From contig NZ_CAJXJS010000010.1 of NCBI RefSeq assembly GCF_913055165.1, positions 1 to 64,000 on the forward strand: 64,000 nucleotides of DNA, given 5' to 3'. The position numbers and the translations under genes were made by a program. Positions 32,221 through 40,015 of this stretch are shown here, one piece after another. A model generated the notes under the pieces. That model was not told where the DNA came from and ran no database searches. It worked only from the letters and a program-made list of their open reading frames with translations. Source of the stretch: an uncultured Devosia sp. Its GTDB lineage: Bacteria > Pseudomonadota > Alphaproteobacteria > Rhizobiales > Devosiaceae. Positions within the stretch are counted from its first letter, which is position 1; each line of letters begins with the position of its first letter.

Positions 32221-33180
32221 ATGTCTATGGACCTCGACCAGCTTCGCACCTTTGACCGCATTGTCCGCGAGCAGTCCTTCACCCGGGCGGCGGCCTATCT
32301 CAACATCACCCAGGCCACCGCGTCCATGCGCATCCGCGCCCTGGAAAACCTGTTGGGCGTACAACTGTTTGTGCGCGGCCGCACCGTGACACTCACAGAT
32401 CACGGCATGACCTTCCTGCCCTTTGCCCGCCGCATCATCGGCACCGCGCAGGAGGGGCGGGAGGCGCTGCGCCGGGTGGAACGCGGTCGGGTCTCGATCG
32501 GCTCGCTGCGCACTTTGGTCTCGCCCCTGATCACCGAAAGCCTGATCCGTTTCCAGCAGGGCTACCCGTCCGTGGACGTGGTGGTGCGCGAAGGGCGGCA
32601 GGCCCAGATCGCGGCCATGCTGCATGAACGCGAAGTGGAAATGGGCATTCTGTGCTGGCCCAATATCGACCCGCTGGTGGTTGATCTCGAGCCGCTGGTG
32701 ATCATGCGTGAGCGTGTGCCGCTGGTGGTTTCGCCAGAGGTGGCCGCAAAGCTCTCAAGTCACCCCACCATCGACGAAGTGCTGGCACTGGTGCCACGGG
32801 TCATTGCACTGAGATGGTGGCAGGCCGATCCGGAGCGGGCTGCGGCCCTGGTGCGCCTAGCCCAGACCAGCGTCGAACTGCCCACTGGCCCGGGCCGTCG
32901 CCTCGCCATCAAGGGTGAGGGGCTGGGGTTCTTCGTCAATTCAGCGGTGGAGGAAGACGTCAAGGCCGGCCGGCTGGTCGAAATCGCGCCGGTCGAGTTC
33001 GAGCCGCTGCACCGCGACACTGCCCTTGTGGTGCGCAACCCTGCCGTCCTGGAGCGGGCCATGCTCGCCGATTTCGTCCGCGAAATTGCACAGGAATGCG
33101 CCCGCGTCGGCGAGATCATCGATGATCGCCTGCATCTGCTTCAGGCCAGCAGCCCCGCCGCGCGCGCAGCCTCGAGATAG
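32221..33180 (+). CDS. LysR family transcriptional regulator
   Basis: A 319-residue regulator. The HTH reads DLDQLRTFDRIVREQSFTRA, then NITQATASMRIRALENLLGV. The effector-binding domain starts near residue 90 (GRVSIGSLRTLVSPLITESL). The start may be ATG 32221 or 32227; neither has a clear ribosome site. It is divergent from the HigBA operon, and its 3' end overlaps the convergent LytTR gene by 40 bases. Target genes are not evident. Confidence 0.9.
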   Translation: MSMDLDQLRTFDRIVREQSFTRAAAYLNITQATASMRIRALENLLGVQLFVRGRTVTLTDHGMTFLPFARRIIGTAQEGREALRRVERGRVSIGSLRTLVSPLITESLIRFQQGYPSVDVVVREGRQAQIAAMLHEREVEMGILCWPNIDPLVVDLEPLVIMRERVPLVVSPEVAAKLSSHPTIDEVLALVPRVIALRWWQADPERAAALVRLAQTSVELPTGPGRRLAIKGEGLGFFVNSAVEEDVKAGRLVEIAPVEFEPLHRDTALVVRNPAVLERAMLADFVREIAQECARVGEIIDDRLHLLQASSPAARAASR

Positions 33181-33908
33181 GTCCGGCTGACTGGGACGAT
33201 GGTGCCGTTTTCCAGCTCCAGCGCCGGCCGGCCTTTCTGGCGCAGGCTGCGCTTGACCGCATCCAGCGCAACCCAATGGCTGCGATGCACCTGCAAACCG
33301 GCAATGGGGGCCGCCTCACGAATGGCATCAGAAAGGCGCATGAGCACCAGGCTCCGGCCGTTCTCGGTACTGACTTCGACATAGTGGTCGGCCACCGAAA
33401 TATGCAGTAGCCGGCCGCGCTGGGGCCGTGGCAACCGCTCCAGCAGGGCGGGCGGCTCTTCCGCCATGGCTGCGGCAGGCTGCGGCCGTTCCAGCACCGC
33501 CGCGATCAGGGTCACGGCGGCGGAGATCGCCATGCAATAAAAACTCAGCGATACCAGATCGATGACCGTGCCTGCCGGGCCGAACACGACAAGGTTGATG
33601 GCAGCCACGACCGCAGCGATGAACGGGCCGGCCAGCGCCCCGGCGACAAGCGCGGCGGCAAAGCGGTGCATGACCGGCCGCAACAGGCGTTCGCAAAATC
33701 CGGCGACCAGCGTCCCCGCAGCCGACGTACCCACCCCGATGGCGGTCCAATAGGCCAGGCGCGGCGCAAGGTTCATCGCCTGATAAGTGCCGAACGGGCC
33801 GATCAAGCCGATCACCAGGCTGAGCGCCAGCAGCACCACCCAGCTTCGCCCATCGCGCATCAGGCCATGCAATTCACGCAGCGTGGAATGCAATGGGCTG
33901 TCGTTCAC
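33141..33908 (-). CDS. Membrane-anchored LytTR-domain regulator
   Basis: A 255-residue protein. The first 140 residues hold four hydrophobic helices (VVLLALSLVIGLIGPFGTYQ, AYWTAIGVGTSAAGTLVAGF, VAGALAGPFIAAVVAAINLV, VIDLVSLSFYCMAISAAVTL). The C-terminal 100 residues are a LytTR DNA-binding domain (GRLLHISVADHYVEVSTENG, LQVHRSHWVALDAVKRSLRQ). No receiver domain is present, so the membrane part is the probable sensor. The GTG at 33908 is the best available start, with a weak ribosome site. It is divergent from a DUF2306-like gene. Confidence 0.8.
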   Translation of the reverse strand: MNDSPLHSTLRELHGLMRDGRSWVVLLALSLVIGLIGPFGTYQAMNLAPRLAYWTAIGVGTSAAGTLVAGFCERLLRPVMHRFAAALVAGALAGPFIAAVVAAINLVVFGPAGTVIDLVSLSFYCMAISAAVTLIAAVLERPQPAAAMAEEPPALLERLPRPQRGRLLHISVADHYVEVSTENGRSLVLMRLSDAIREAAPIAGLQVHRSHWVALDAVKRSLRQKGRPALELENGTIVPVSRTYLEAARAAGLLA

Positions 33909-33998
33909 GAAGCGGACCTGCGGTTGAAGAAGTGAGCGTTGCGCGCGGCAACTTAGCGATCCATCCCGGTGTCGCAAAGACCTCATGCGGATATCAAC

Positions 33999-34520
33999 AT
34001 GACGCTCACCCCCCTTCTCGACGCCGACTTCGCCATCCAGATCCATGCGGCCTCGGCCATCCTGGCGACCATTTTGGGCGCTCTCATTCTCTGGCGCCGC
34101 AAGGGCACGGCCCTGCACAAGGCCCTGGGCCGCATCTGGATCGCGCTGATGCTGATTACGGCCACCAGCGGCCTGTTCATCAACGAGATCAGGTTGATCG
34201 GTCCGTTCAGCCCGATCCATCTGTTTTCGCTGTTCACCTATTTTACGGTCTATGTCGGCCTCAAGGCCATCATCGTTGACCGCGATGTGGCCCGGCATCG
34301 CGCGGAGTTGCAGGGGCTCTATGTCGGCGCACTGATCCTGGCTGGCGCTTTCACCTTCCTGCCAGGCCGGCGCATGCATGCCGTGTTGTTCGGGCCCGAT
34401 GCGGGATGGACTGAATCGTTGATGGTTATCGTGCCGGCGCTGGTCGTGGCGGTGGTCGCCTGGTTGCGCATGCGGCGCCAAGTGCCCATCATCCGGCCAC
34501 TGGGGGCGCCACGGCAGTGA
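33999..34520 (+). CDS. DUF2306-like membrane protein
   Basis: A 173-residue protein with about four hydrophobic helices. The pattern FAIQIHAASAILATILGALI, then RKGTALHKALGRIWIALMLI and LFSLFTYFTVYVGLKAI, with conserved histidines in helices one and two, matches the DUF2306 family. The start may also be GTG 33969. It is divergent from the membrane LytTR regulator and so a candidate target of it. Its 3' end overlaps the convergent hydrolase gene by 32 bases. Confidence 0.7.
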   Translation: MTLTPLLDADFAIQIHAASAILATILGALILWRRKGTALHKALGRIWIALMLITATSGLFINEIRLIGPFSPIHLFSLFTYFTVYVGLKAIIVDRDVARHRAELQGLYVGALILAGAFTFLPGRRMHAVLFGPDAGWTESLMVIVPALVVAVVAWLRMRRQVPIIRPLGAPRQ

Positions 34521-35295
34521 GTATGGCTCGGCGCCAGGCCACGCTGGCATCGAGATTGGCGCAATGCCCGCCGCCCGGCAAATGTTCGATCCGCCAGTTC
34601 GGCCGGCCGTCCAGAACCGTCAGCTGCGGCAGCAGCGCCCGATTGACGGCATGATCCTTGCTGCCCACCAGTATCAGGCCGGGCCCGGTCCAGTTGCGCG
34701 CAGCCTCCCGCAGGTCGTAGCGCCGGATATGGCCGACAATGGCGGCCGCGGCGCGTGCATCATATTGCTTGAGCATCCGCGCCACGAGCGGCCGGCTGGT
34801 CCGGCTGTCGGTGGTCATGTGCGCAGTGATCTGCGCGGCCAGCGCGCGCCCCGGGATGGTGTCGAGCAGCGTCACCAATCCGCCGATGGACGGCAGGTTC
34901 AGCGCCAGGGCCGTGCCGAATATTGTCAGCGACGCCAGCCGCCGGGGTGCTTTGGCGGCCATGCCGAGCCCCAATATCCCGCCCAGGGAATTGCCCACCC
35001 AATGGACCCGGTCCAACCCAGCGCGGTCGAGCATGTCCACAAGATCGGCCCGCAAGCGCTGCGGCGAGAAGGCTTGGGCGGTGACCCGATCCGGCATGCC
35101 GGATCGGCCGTGGCCGCGCAAATCGGGCACCAAAACGCGATAGCCTTGCTCGGCCAGCCATTCCGCGTCAGCGGCAAACTGCGCCCCGCCCGCGCAAAGG
35201 CCATGGCACAGCAACACGCCAGCCCCCGATTGGGGACCGGCAAGATCAAAGCACAGCTTGGTGCCGTCGCTGGCGGTGATCGTATGGTGTTCCAT
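34489..35295 (-). CDS. Alpha/beta hydrolase
   Basis: A 268-residue hydrolase. The oxyanion strand is VLLCHGLCAGGAQF, the nucleophile elbow GNSLGG, the acid is probably the Asp in LILVGSKDHAVN and the catalytic His is in HLPGGGHCANLD. The YRVLVPDLRGHGRSGMPD segment is typical of 3-oxoadipate enol-lactonase-like esterases. No pathway neighbours are present. ATG 35295 begins the conserved strand. Confidence 0.88.
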   Translation of the reverse strand: MEHHTITASDGTKLCFDLAGPQSGAGVLLCHGLCAGGAQFAADAEWLAEQGYRVLVPDLRGHGRSGMPDRVTAQAFSPQRLRADLVDMLDRAGLDRVHWVGNSLGGILGLGMAAKAPRRLASLTIFGTALALNLPSIGGLVTLLDTIPGRALAAQITAHMTTDSRTSRPLVARMLKQYDARAAAAIVGHIRRYDLREAARNWTGPGLILVGSKDHAVNRALLPQLTVLDGRPNWRIEHLPGGGHCANLDASVAWRRAILTAVAPPVAG

Positions 35296-35339
35296 GGTCG
35301 CGATATAGACGGGATCTGCCTGAAGTGACAGGCGCCAAA

Positions 35340-36320
35340 CTAGGCATTGCCGATCAGAATCCCGGCCGCAAACACCAGCGAACCGCCCAGTACCACTTGC
35401 AGTACGGCGCGCCAGAACGGGGTCTGCATGTAGCGCTGCTGGATAAAGGCGATGGCCCAGAGTTCCACCAGCACCACAAAGGCCGCCACGCCGGTGGCGA
35501 TCCAGAAATCATGGATCAGGTAGGGCAGGGCATGTCCCAGCCCACCCACCGCGGTCATGATGCCCGCCGCCAGCCCGCGCTTGATCGGCGAACCGCGACC
35601 CGTGAGCTTGCCATCGTCTGACGCGGCCTCGGTAAAGCCCATCGAGATACCCGCACCCACAGCGGCGGCCAGGCCGACGAGAAAGGTCTGGTGCGTGTCG
35701 CCGGTGGCAAAGGCGGCCGCGAACACCGGCGCCAGGGTTGAGACCGACCCGTCCATCAACCCGGCCAGGCCCGGCTGCACATAGGTCAGAACAAATTGCC
35801 GATGCGCCTCCTGGCTCTCGCTTTCCCGGCCTTCGGCGCCCAGCACGGCGCTGTCGATCTGGTCGGCGCGCTGGGCGTGCCCTTTTTCAGCCGCCGCCAG
35901 GTCGCCCAGCAATTTGCGGATTTCCACATCCGTCACCTGCTTGGCCGCCTCCAGATAGAAGTGGTAGGCGCCTTCCTCCATTTCCCACACTTGCTGGCGG
36001 GCCTGCTCGAGTGTCAGCGTCTTTTGCAGCCATACCGGCTTTCGGGTGAGAAAGCCACGAACATGCTCGCGCCGGATCGGGACCAGCCGGGTGCCGAAGC
36101 GGGCGACATAGAGGTCCAGCAGGCTGCGGCGATGCTCATCTTCCTCGGCCGCCATGCCTTCGAACAGGGCTGCGCTGCCCGGATAGGTCTCGCCAAGCCT
36201 GGCGGCGAACTCGGAATAAATGCGCCCATCCTCTTCCTCGGCGGCGACCGCCAGCGCGAGGATTTCCCGTTCGCTCAGCGTCCCGAAGTCGCGGCGATTG
36301 TCCGGCCAGAAGCGCAGCAT
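35340..36320 (-). CDS. mbfA: Membrane-bound ferritin MbfA
   Basis: A 326-residue protein joining an N-terminal ferritin-like (erythrin) domain with a C-terminal VIT1/CCC1-type membrane domain. Iron-ligand motifs are AVAAEEEDGRIYSEF, AAEEDEHRRSLLDL and WEMEEGAYHFYLEAA. The membrane part begins at about residue 175 (YVQPGLAGLMDGSVSTLAPV). MbfA of Agrobacterium and Bradyrhizobium exports iron and protects against iron and peroxide stress. Two Irr/ICE-like boxes (36333-36371) stand 13 bases upstream, as in those organisms where Irr represses mbfA under low iron. Confidence 0.92.
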   Translation of the reverse strand: MLRFWPDNRRDFGTLSEREILALAVAAEEEDGRIYSEFAARLGETYPGSAALFEGMAAEEDEHRRSLLDLYVARFGTRLVPIRREHVRGFLTRKPVWLQKTLTLEQARQQVWEMEEGAYHFYLEAAKQVTDVEIRKLLGDLAAAEKGHAQRADQIDSAVLGAEGRESESQEAHRQFVLTYVQPGLAGLMDGSVSTLAPVFAAAFATGDTHQTFLVGLAAAVGAGISMGFTEAASDDGKLTGRGSPIKRGLAAGIMTAVGGLGHALPYLIHDFWIATGVAAFVVLVELWAIAFIQQRYMQTPFWRAVLQVVLGGSLVFAAGILIGNA

Positions 36321-36332
36321 GATGCTCTCCAG

Positions 36333-36371
36333 ATTAGAATCGTTCTAAACAACGCTTAGAATTGTTCCAGA
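36333..36371 (-). promoter_or_regulatory. Tandem Irr boxes (iron control elements) of mbfA
   Basis: ATTAGAA-TCG-TTCTAAA (36333-36349) fits the ICE consensus TTTAGAA-N3-TTCTAAA in 13 of 14 arm bases. A weaker copy CTTAGAA-TTG-TTCCAGA follows at 36355-36371, with centres 22 bp (two helical turns) apart. Confidence 0.75.
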
Positions 36372-36467
36372 CCAGATGCAAGCCGTCTTTGATCTGCGAC
36401 AAAGTGAGCCCCGCTCCACCACGCCAAACAGCTTGAGCCCGCTCCGTCGCCGGGCTATCGAGGCGTT

Positions 36468-36869
36468 GTGAGCCCGCACCCGACCAGCACGACCCGATCC
36501 ATGTTCAGCGAAGCCGGCATCGCGCTCGCGGTTCTGGCCATCTACGTGCTGACCCTGCTGCTACCTTTGCATCAGGCCGCGGGGCTCCAGCGCGGTCTCA
36601 ACGCCCTTGGCTTTGCCACGCTCGATAGCTGGTCGGTCTGTCAGCCCTTGGCGCAGGACCAAAATGGCGATCCGCACGAAGCCGCGGCGCTCTCCTGTCC
36701 GGCTACCGGCGTGGCGAAGCACCAGCTCGCTGCCGTGCTGCCACCAGTCCTCGTTGTCGAAGCACCGACAACCGCCGGCATCGTCCGCCACAATGATGCC
36801 CCGGCCCTCCACATCACCCTTCTGCCCGATCATGTGGGGCAGTCCCGTGCGCCTCCAGTCGCGGCCTGA
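36468..36869 (+). CDS. Small membrane-anchored protein upstream of copper genes
   Basis: A 133-residue protein with one hydrophobic segment near residues 17-38 (IALAVLAIYVLTLLLPLHQA) and two cysteines (WSVCQPL and LSCPATG). It starts at GTG 36468 with GAGG upstream; ATG 36501 is an alternative. The single anchor, cysteine pair and position before YcnI-PCu(A)C and SCO genes recall DUF2946-type proteins often found in copper loci, but the match is weak. Co-transcription with the next gene (62 bases) is likely. Confidence 0.6.
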   Translation: MSPHPTSTTRSMFSEAGIALAVLAIYVLTLLLPLHQAAGLQRGLNALGFATLDSWSVCQPLAQDQNGDPHEAAALSCPATGVAKHQLAAVLPPVLVVEAPTTAGIVRHNDAPALHITLLPDHVGQSRAPPVAA

Positions 36870-36931
36870 TCCTCGTTTCAACGACCGGCAGAACCCGCCG
36901 GAATCAGACCTATATTGACTGGAGATCACAC

Positions 36932-37897
36932 ATGATCCGCTCTTTCGCGCGTGCCACCCTGGCCGCCGCAACCTTCACTGCTCTGGCTGCTCCGGCTTTT
37001 GCCCATGCTACCCTGGAAGTCCAGGAAGCCGGGCTCGGTGCGAGCTACAAGGCCGTGCTCCGCATTCCTCATGGATGCGGTACCGAAGCCACCCATACCA
37101 TTCGCGTGCAGATTCCGGAGGGCTTCTACAATGTGAAGCCCATGCCCAAGGCCGGCTGGAAACTCGAAACCGTCACCGGACCCCATGAAAACACCTATGT
37201 GAACCACGGCACCGAAGTGTCGGAGGGCGTCAAGGAAATCACCTGGTCGGAGGGCAATCTGCCCAATGAGTGGTATGATGAGTTCGTCTTCCGCGGCACC
37301 TTTGCCGATACGCTCGAACCCGGCACATTCTATTTCCCCGCCATTCAGGAATGCGCCAATGGCGAGGAAGCCTGGATTGGCATGGGGGAGGGCGCAGATA
37401 TGCCGGCGCCAAGCGTCACCCTGATTGCCGGCGGCATGGATGAGCATGCCCATCATGATGCTGCGGCACCGGCCGAAACGGTCATTGGCGATCTCACCAT
37501 CACGGGCGCCTTCACCCGCGCCACGCTGCCCAATGCACCGGTAGCTGGTGGCTTCCTGACCATAACCAATAATGGTGGCCAGGCTGAGACCTTGATCGGC
37601 GTGACGACGCCTGTCGCCAAGGAAGGCCAGATCCACGAAATGGCCATGGAAGGCGACGTCATGAAGATGCGGCAGCTGCCTGAGGGGCTGGCGATTCCCG
37701 CCGGCGAGACGGTCGTGCTCGAACCGGGCGGCTATCACCTGATGTTCATGGGCTTGAACAGCGCCATCGCCGAAGGTGATGTCGTCCCCGTCACATTGAC
37801 CTTTGAAAAGGCCGGCACCATCACCCTGGACCTGATCGCCGCTGGAACCGCAGCCGACGCGCCGGCCGAGGATCATTCCGGCCATATGGGGCACTGA
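36932..37897 (+). CDS. Periplasmic copper protein: YcnI (DUF1775) fused to PCu(A)C
   Basis: A 321-residue exported protein. Cleavage after AFA leaves His25 as the first mature residue (HATLEVQEAG), the copper ligand of YcnI proteins. Residues 25-175 are DUF1775 (KAVLRIPHGCGTEATHTIRV, FPAIQECANG). Residues 185-300 are a PCu(A)C domain with the H-M-...-M-...-H-x-M ligand set (IHEMAMEGDVMKM and GGYHLMFMGL). The end is His-rich (DHSGHMGH). It should deliver copper to cytochrome oxidase together with the SCO protein encoded four bases downstream. Confidence 0.92.
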   Translation: MIRSFARATLAAATFTALAAPAFAHATLEVQEAGLGASYKAVLRIPHGCGTEATHTIRVQIPEGFYNVKPMPKAGWKLETVTGPHENTYVNHGTEVSEGVKEITWSEGNLPNEWYDEFVFRGTFADTLEPGTFYFPAIQECANGEEAWIGMGEGADMPAPSVTLIAGGMDEHAHHDAAAPAETVIGDLTITGAFTRATLPNAPVAGGFLTITNNGGQAETLIGVTTPVAKEGQIHEMAMEGDVMKMRQLPEGLAIPAGETVVLEPGGYHLMFMGLNSAIAEGDVVPVTLTFEKAGTITLDLIAAGTAADAPAEDHSGHMGH

Positions 37898-37900
37898 GCC

Positions 37901-38491
37901 ATGGCCCTGTCCCACATCCGCACGATCCTCTGGACCCTTGTTGCCATTGCGGCGCTGGGTGCCACGGGACTCTATGTCTATACCACAATGACTCGCCCAG
38001 CTCAGGCAGTCGCGCTGGGGCAGGGCGACTATCAACTGGTGACGGCCTCGGGCGAGGCCTTCACCAAGCAGAGCCTGAGGGGCAAGCCCTCCATGCTGTT
38101 CTTCGGCTTCACCCATTGCCCCGAAGTCTGCCCCACCTCACTGGCCGAAATGGCATCCTGGTACGAAGCCCTGGGCGAAGAGGCTGACGATCTCAATGCC
38201 TTCTTCGTCACAGTCGACCCGGAACGCGACACTGCTGAGGTGATCGGCGACTATGTCAGTTGGACCGGCCGCGTGACCGGTGTCACCGGTACGCCCGAAG
38301 AGGTCGCCAGGGCCACCCAATCCTGGGGGGTCTATTACGAGAAGGTGCCGCTCGAAGGCGGCGACTACACCATGGACCACACCGCCTCGGTGTTCCTCGT
38401 CAATGCCCAGGGGGATTTTGAAGGCACCATCGCCTATCGCGAGAACAGCGATACGGCCTTAGCCAAGCTCAGGCGCCTGCTCGAAGGCTAG
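37901..38491 (+). CDS. SCO1/SenC family copper chaperone
   Basis: A 196-residue membrane-anchored protein. One N-terminal helix (TILWTLVAIAALGATGLYVY) anchors a thioredoxin-fold domain with the copper-binding Cys73-x3-Cys77 (THCPEVCPTS) and His160 (DYTMDHTASVFLV). SCO proteins insert or reduce the CuA site of cytochrome c oxidase. It follows the YcnI-PCu(A)C gene by three bases and is certainly in its operon. Confidence 0.94.
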   Translation: MALSHIRTILWTLVAIAALGATGLYVYTTMTRPAQAVALGQGDYQLVTASGEAFTKQSLRGKPSMLFFGFTHCPEVCPTSLAEMASWYEALGEEADDLNAFFVTVDPERDTAEVIGDYVSWTGRVTGVTGTPEEVARATQSWGVYYEKVPLEGGDYTMDHTASVFLVNAQGDFEGTIAYRENSDTALAKLRRLLEG

Positions 38492-38592
38492 AGTGCTTTC
38501 AGCAAAAGTGGACGCCACTTTTGCGGCTTGAAGGCGCGACAAAACAAAGAGATAGAGCTCCAGTTCTGTTTCAATCAGAACGGGAGCTCTAG
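38492..38592. repeat. Rhizobiales-type intergenic palindromic element
   Basis: A 100-base unit with two hairpins: GCAAAAGTGG-ACG-CCACTTTTGC (38502-38524) and TAGAGCTCC (38553-38561) with GGAGCTCTA (38583-38591) enclosing GTTCTG/CAGAAC. The order GAGTGCTTTCAGCAAAAGTG, then CGCGACAAAACAAAGAGATA and GAGC follows, from memory, a repeat abundant in Hyphomicrobiales intergenic regions. It may also terminate the copper operon. Confidence 0.6.
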
Positions 38593-38633
38593 TGCTGCAA
38601 TCGCGGGTCGGCGGCAAGGCCGACCCGCTTCAC

Positions 38634-39887
38634 TCAGCCGCCCATGAATCGTTCCATGCGGAACGGATGGATGTCGATGGCAGTGGCCTCGCCGGTCATG
38701 GCCTGCGCCAGCAATTCGCCGGTCGCGGGCCCCAGCGTAAAGCCGTGATGGGCGTGGCCGATGCCCACGAAGAGCCCCTTGTGCTTAGGTGCCTTGGAGA
38801 TGATCGGCATCATGTCCGGGGTGCAGGGGCGGGCGCCCTTCCAGGGCTGCGGGTCCAGCCTTTGCCCGAGCGGGAACAATTCCTTGGCCGCCCTCTCCGC
38901 CCTGCCCAACTGGATCGGAGTTGGCGCTGCATCGCGCTCCGCAAATTCGGCGCCGGTTGTGATGCGGATACCGCGCGCCATCGGCGCCATGGCATAGCCC
39001 ACTTCCGGGTCAAGCAGCAGATGATTGAGCTTCACTGCGGCGCTCGTGCCGTAATGCATGTGATAGCCGCGCTTGACGAACAGCGGCAGCCGATAGCCCA
39101 GCGGCTCAAGGACATCCGGCGCCCAGGGCCCCAGGGCAATCACGACCTGCCCGGCCGAAACCGTCCTGCCGTTGACATCGGCACTCCAGCCGTTGCCAGT
39201 TTGCTTGAGCCCCTTGGCTGCGCCGCGAATAAATGTGCCGCCGAGTTTTTCAAACAGTTGGAAATACGCCTCCACCAAGGCACCTGGGTCCCTGACCGTC
39301 CAGGGGTCGGTCCAGTGAATGGCGCCAGCCAGCCCGCCGATCAGGTCAGGCTCTGCAGACTTCAACGCTGGCCAGTCCAGTACCTTGAAACTGATGCCGA
39401 ACTGGTCGTGATCGCCCTGCGCCTTGCCCGCTTCCTTCTCCAGCCTGTCCGGGCTGCGGAAGGCCAGGTGCCAGCCATATCGCGAAATCAGCTTTTCTGT
39501 CTCCGGCCCACAGGCCTGGATGAGGTCGGAATGGGTGATGATCGAACGGCCGATCAGCGGGGCATAGCTCTGCACCACCTTGCGATAATGGTCGGGCGAG
39601 CTCTCCCACCAATAGCGCAGCAGCGGTGGCGCCAGCCGGGGCAGGGCAAGCGGTTCGTAGCGCGCGGCCGTCGACAGGTGCAGGCCCACCTGCAACAGCG
39701 TCTGCAGGTCCCGCGGAAACGGGTGCGGCCGCACCCCCTCGCGCTGAATGATACCGGCGTTGCCGAAACTGGTTTCGTGCCCGGGCTCGCTTTTGTCGAC
39801 CAGCGTTACGCTGCGTCCGCGTCGCAGCAAGTGAATGCCGGTCGCGATGCCGACAATGCCTGCACCCAGAATGATAACGTCGTCCAT
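38634..39887 (-). CDS. FAD-dependent D-amino-acid dehydrogenase-like oxidoreductase
   Basis: A 417-residue DAO-family flavoenzyme. The FAD motif is DVIILGAGIVGIATGIHLLR followed by VTLVDKSEPGHETSFGNAGI, the DadA signature. The C-terminal GIGHAHHGFTLGPATGELLA closes the FAD domain. The start is ATG 39887 (GGGGATC upstream) or 39899. It may oxidise D-amino acids or glycine derivatives and pass electrons to quinone. A GcvA-like LysR gene follows upstream on the same strand, 128 bases away. Confidence 0.88.
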   Translation of the reverse strand: MDDVIILGAGIVGIATGIHLLRRGRSVTLVDKSEPGHETSFGNAGIIQREGVRPHPFPRDLQTLLQVGLHLSTAARYEPLALPRLAPPLLRYWWESSPDHYRKVVQSYAPLIGRSIITHSDLIQACGPETEKLISRYGWHLAFRSPDRLEKEAGKAQGDHDQFGISFKVLDWPALKSAEPDLIGGLAGAIHWTDPWTVRDPGALVEAYFQLFEKLGGTFIRGAAKGLKQTGNGWSADVNGRTVSAGQVVIALGPWAPDVLEPLGYRLPLFVKRGYHMHYGTSAAVKLNHLLLDPEVGYAMAPMARGIRITTGAEFAERDAAPTPIQLGRAERAAKELFPLGQRLDPQPWKGARPCTPDMMPIISKAPKHKGLFVGIGHAHHGFTLGPATGELLAQAMTGEATAIDIHPFRMERFMGG

Positions 39888-40015
39888 GCCGATCCCCATT
39901 ACGGCCTACGATGGCAGGAGCCTATCACATCACCTATGCAAGAAAGCGTCCATCTCGGGCAGTGTCGCACAGACATGGGCAGAAATATTGCGCGAAAATG
40001 TCAAAATTAGCAAAA

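Noticed and set aside
33909-34550. Extension of the LytTR gene frame upstream to 34550
   Set aside because: The frame stays open opposite the DUF2306-like gene but its text is low-complexity; the membrane helices of the regulator begin only after 33908.
38592-40010. A 472-codon plus-strand open frame opposite the DadA-like gene
   Set aside because: The minus-strand frame has FAD motifs in order; this one is its mirror shadow.
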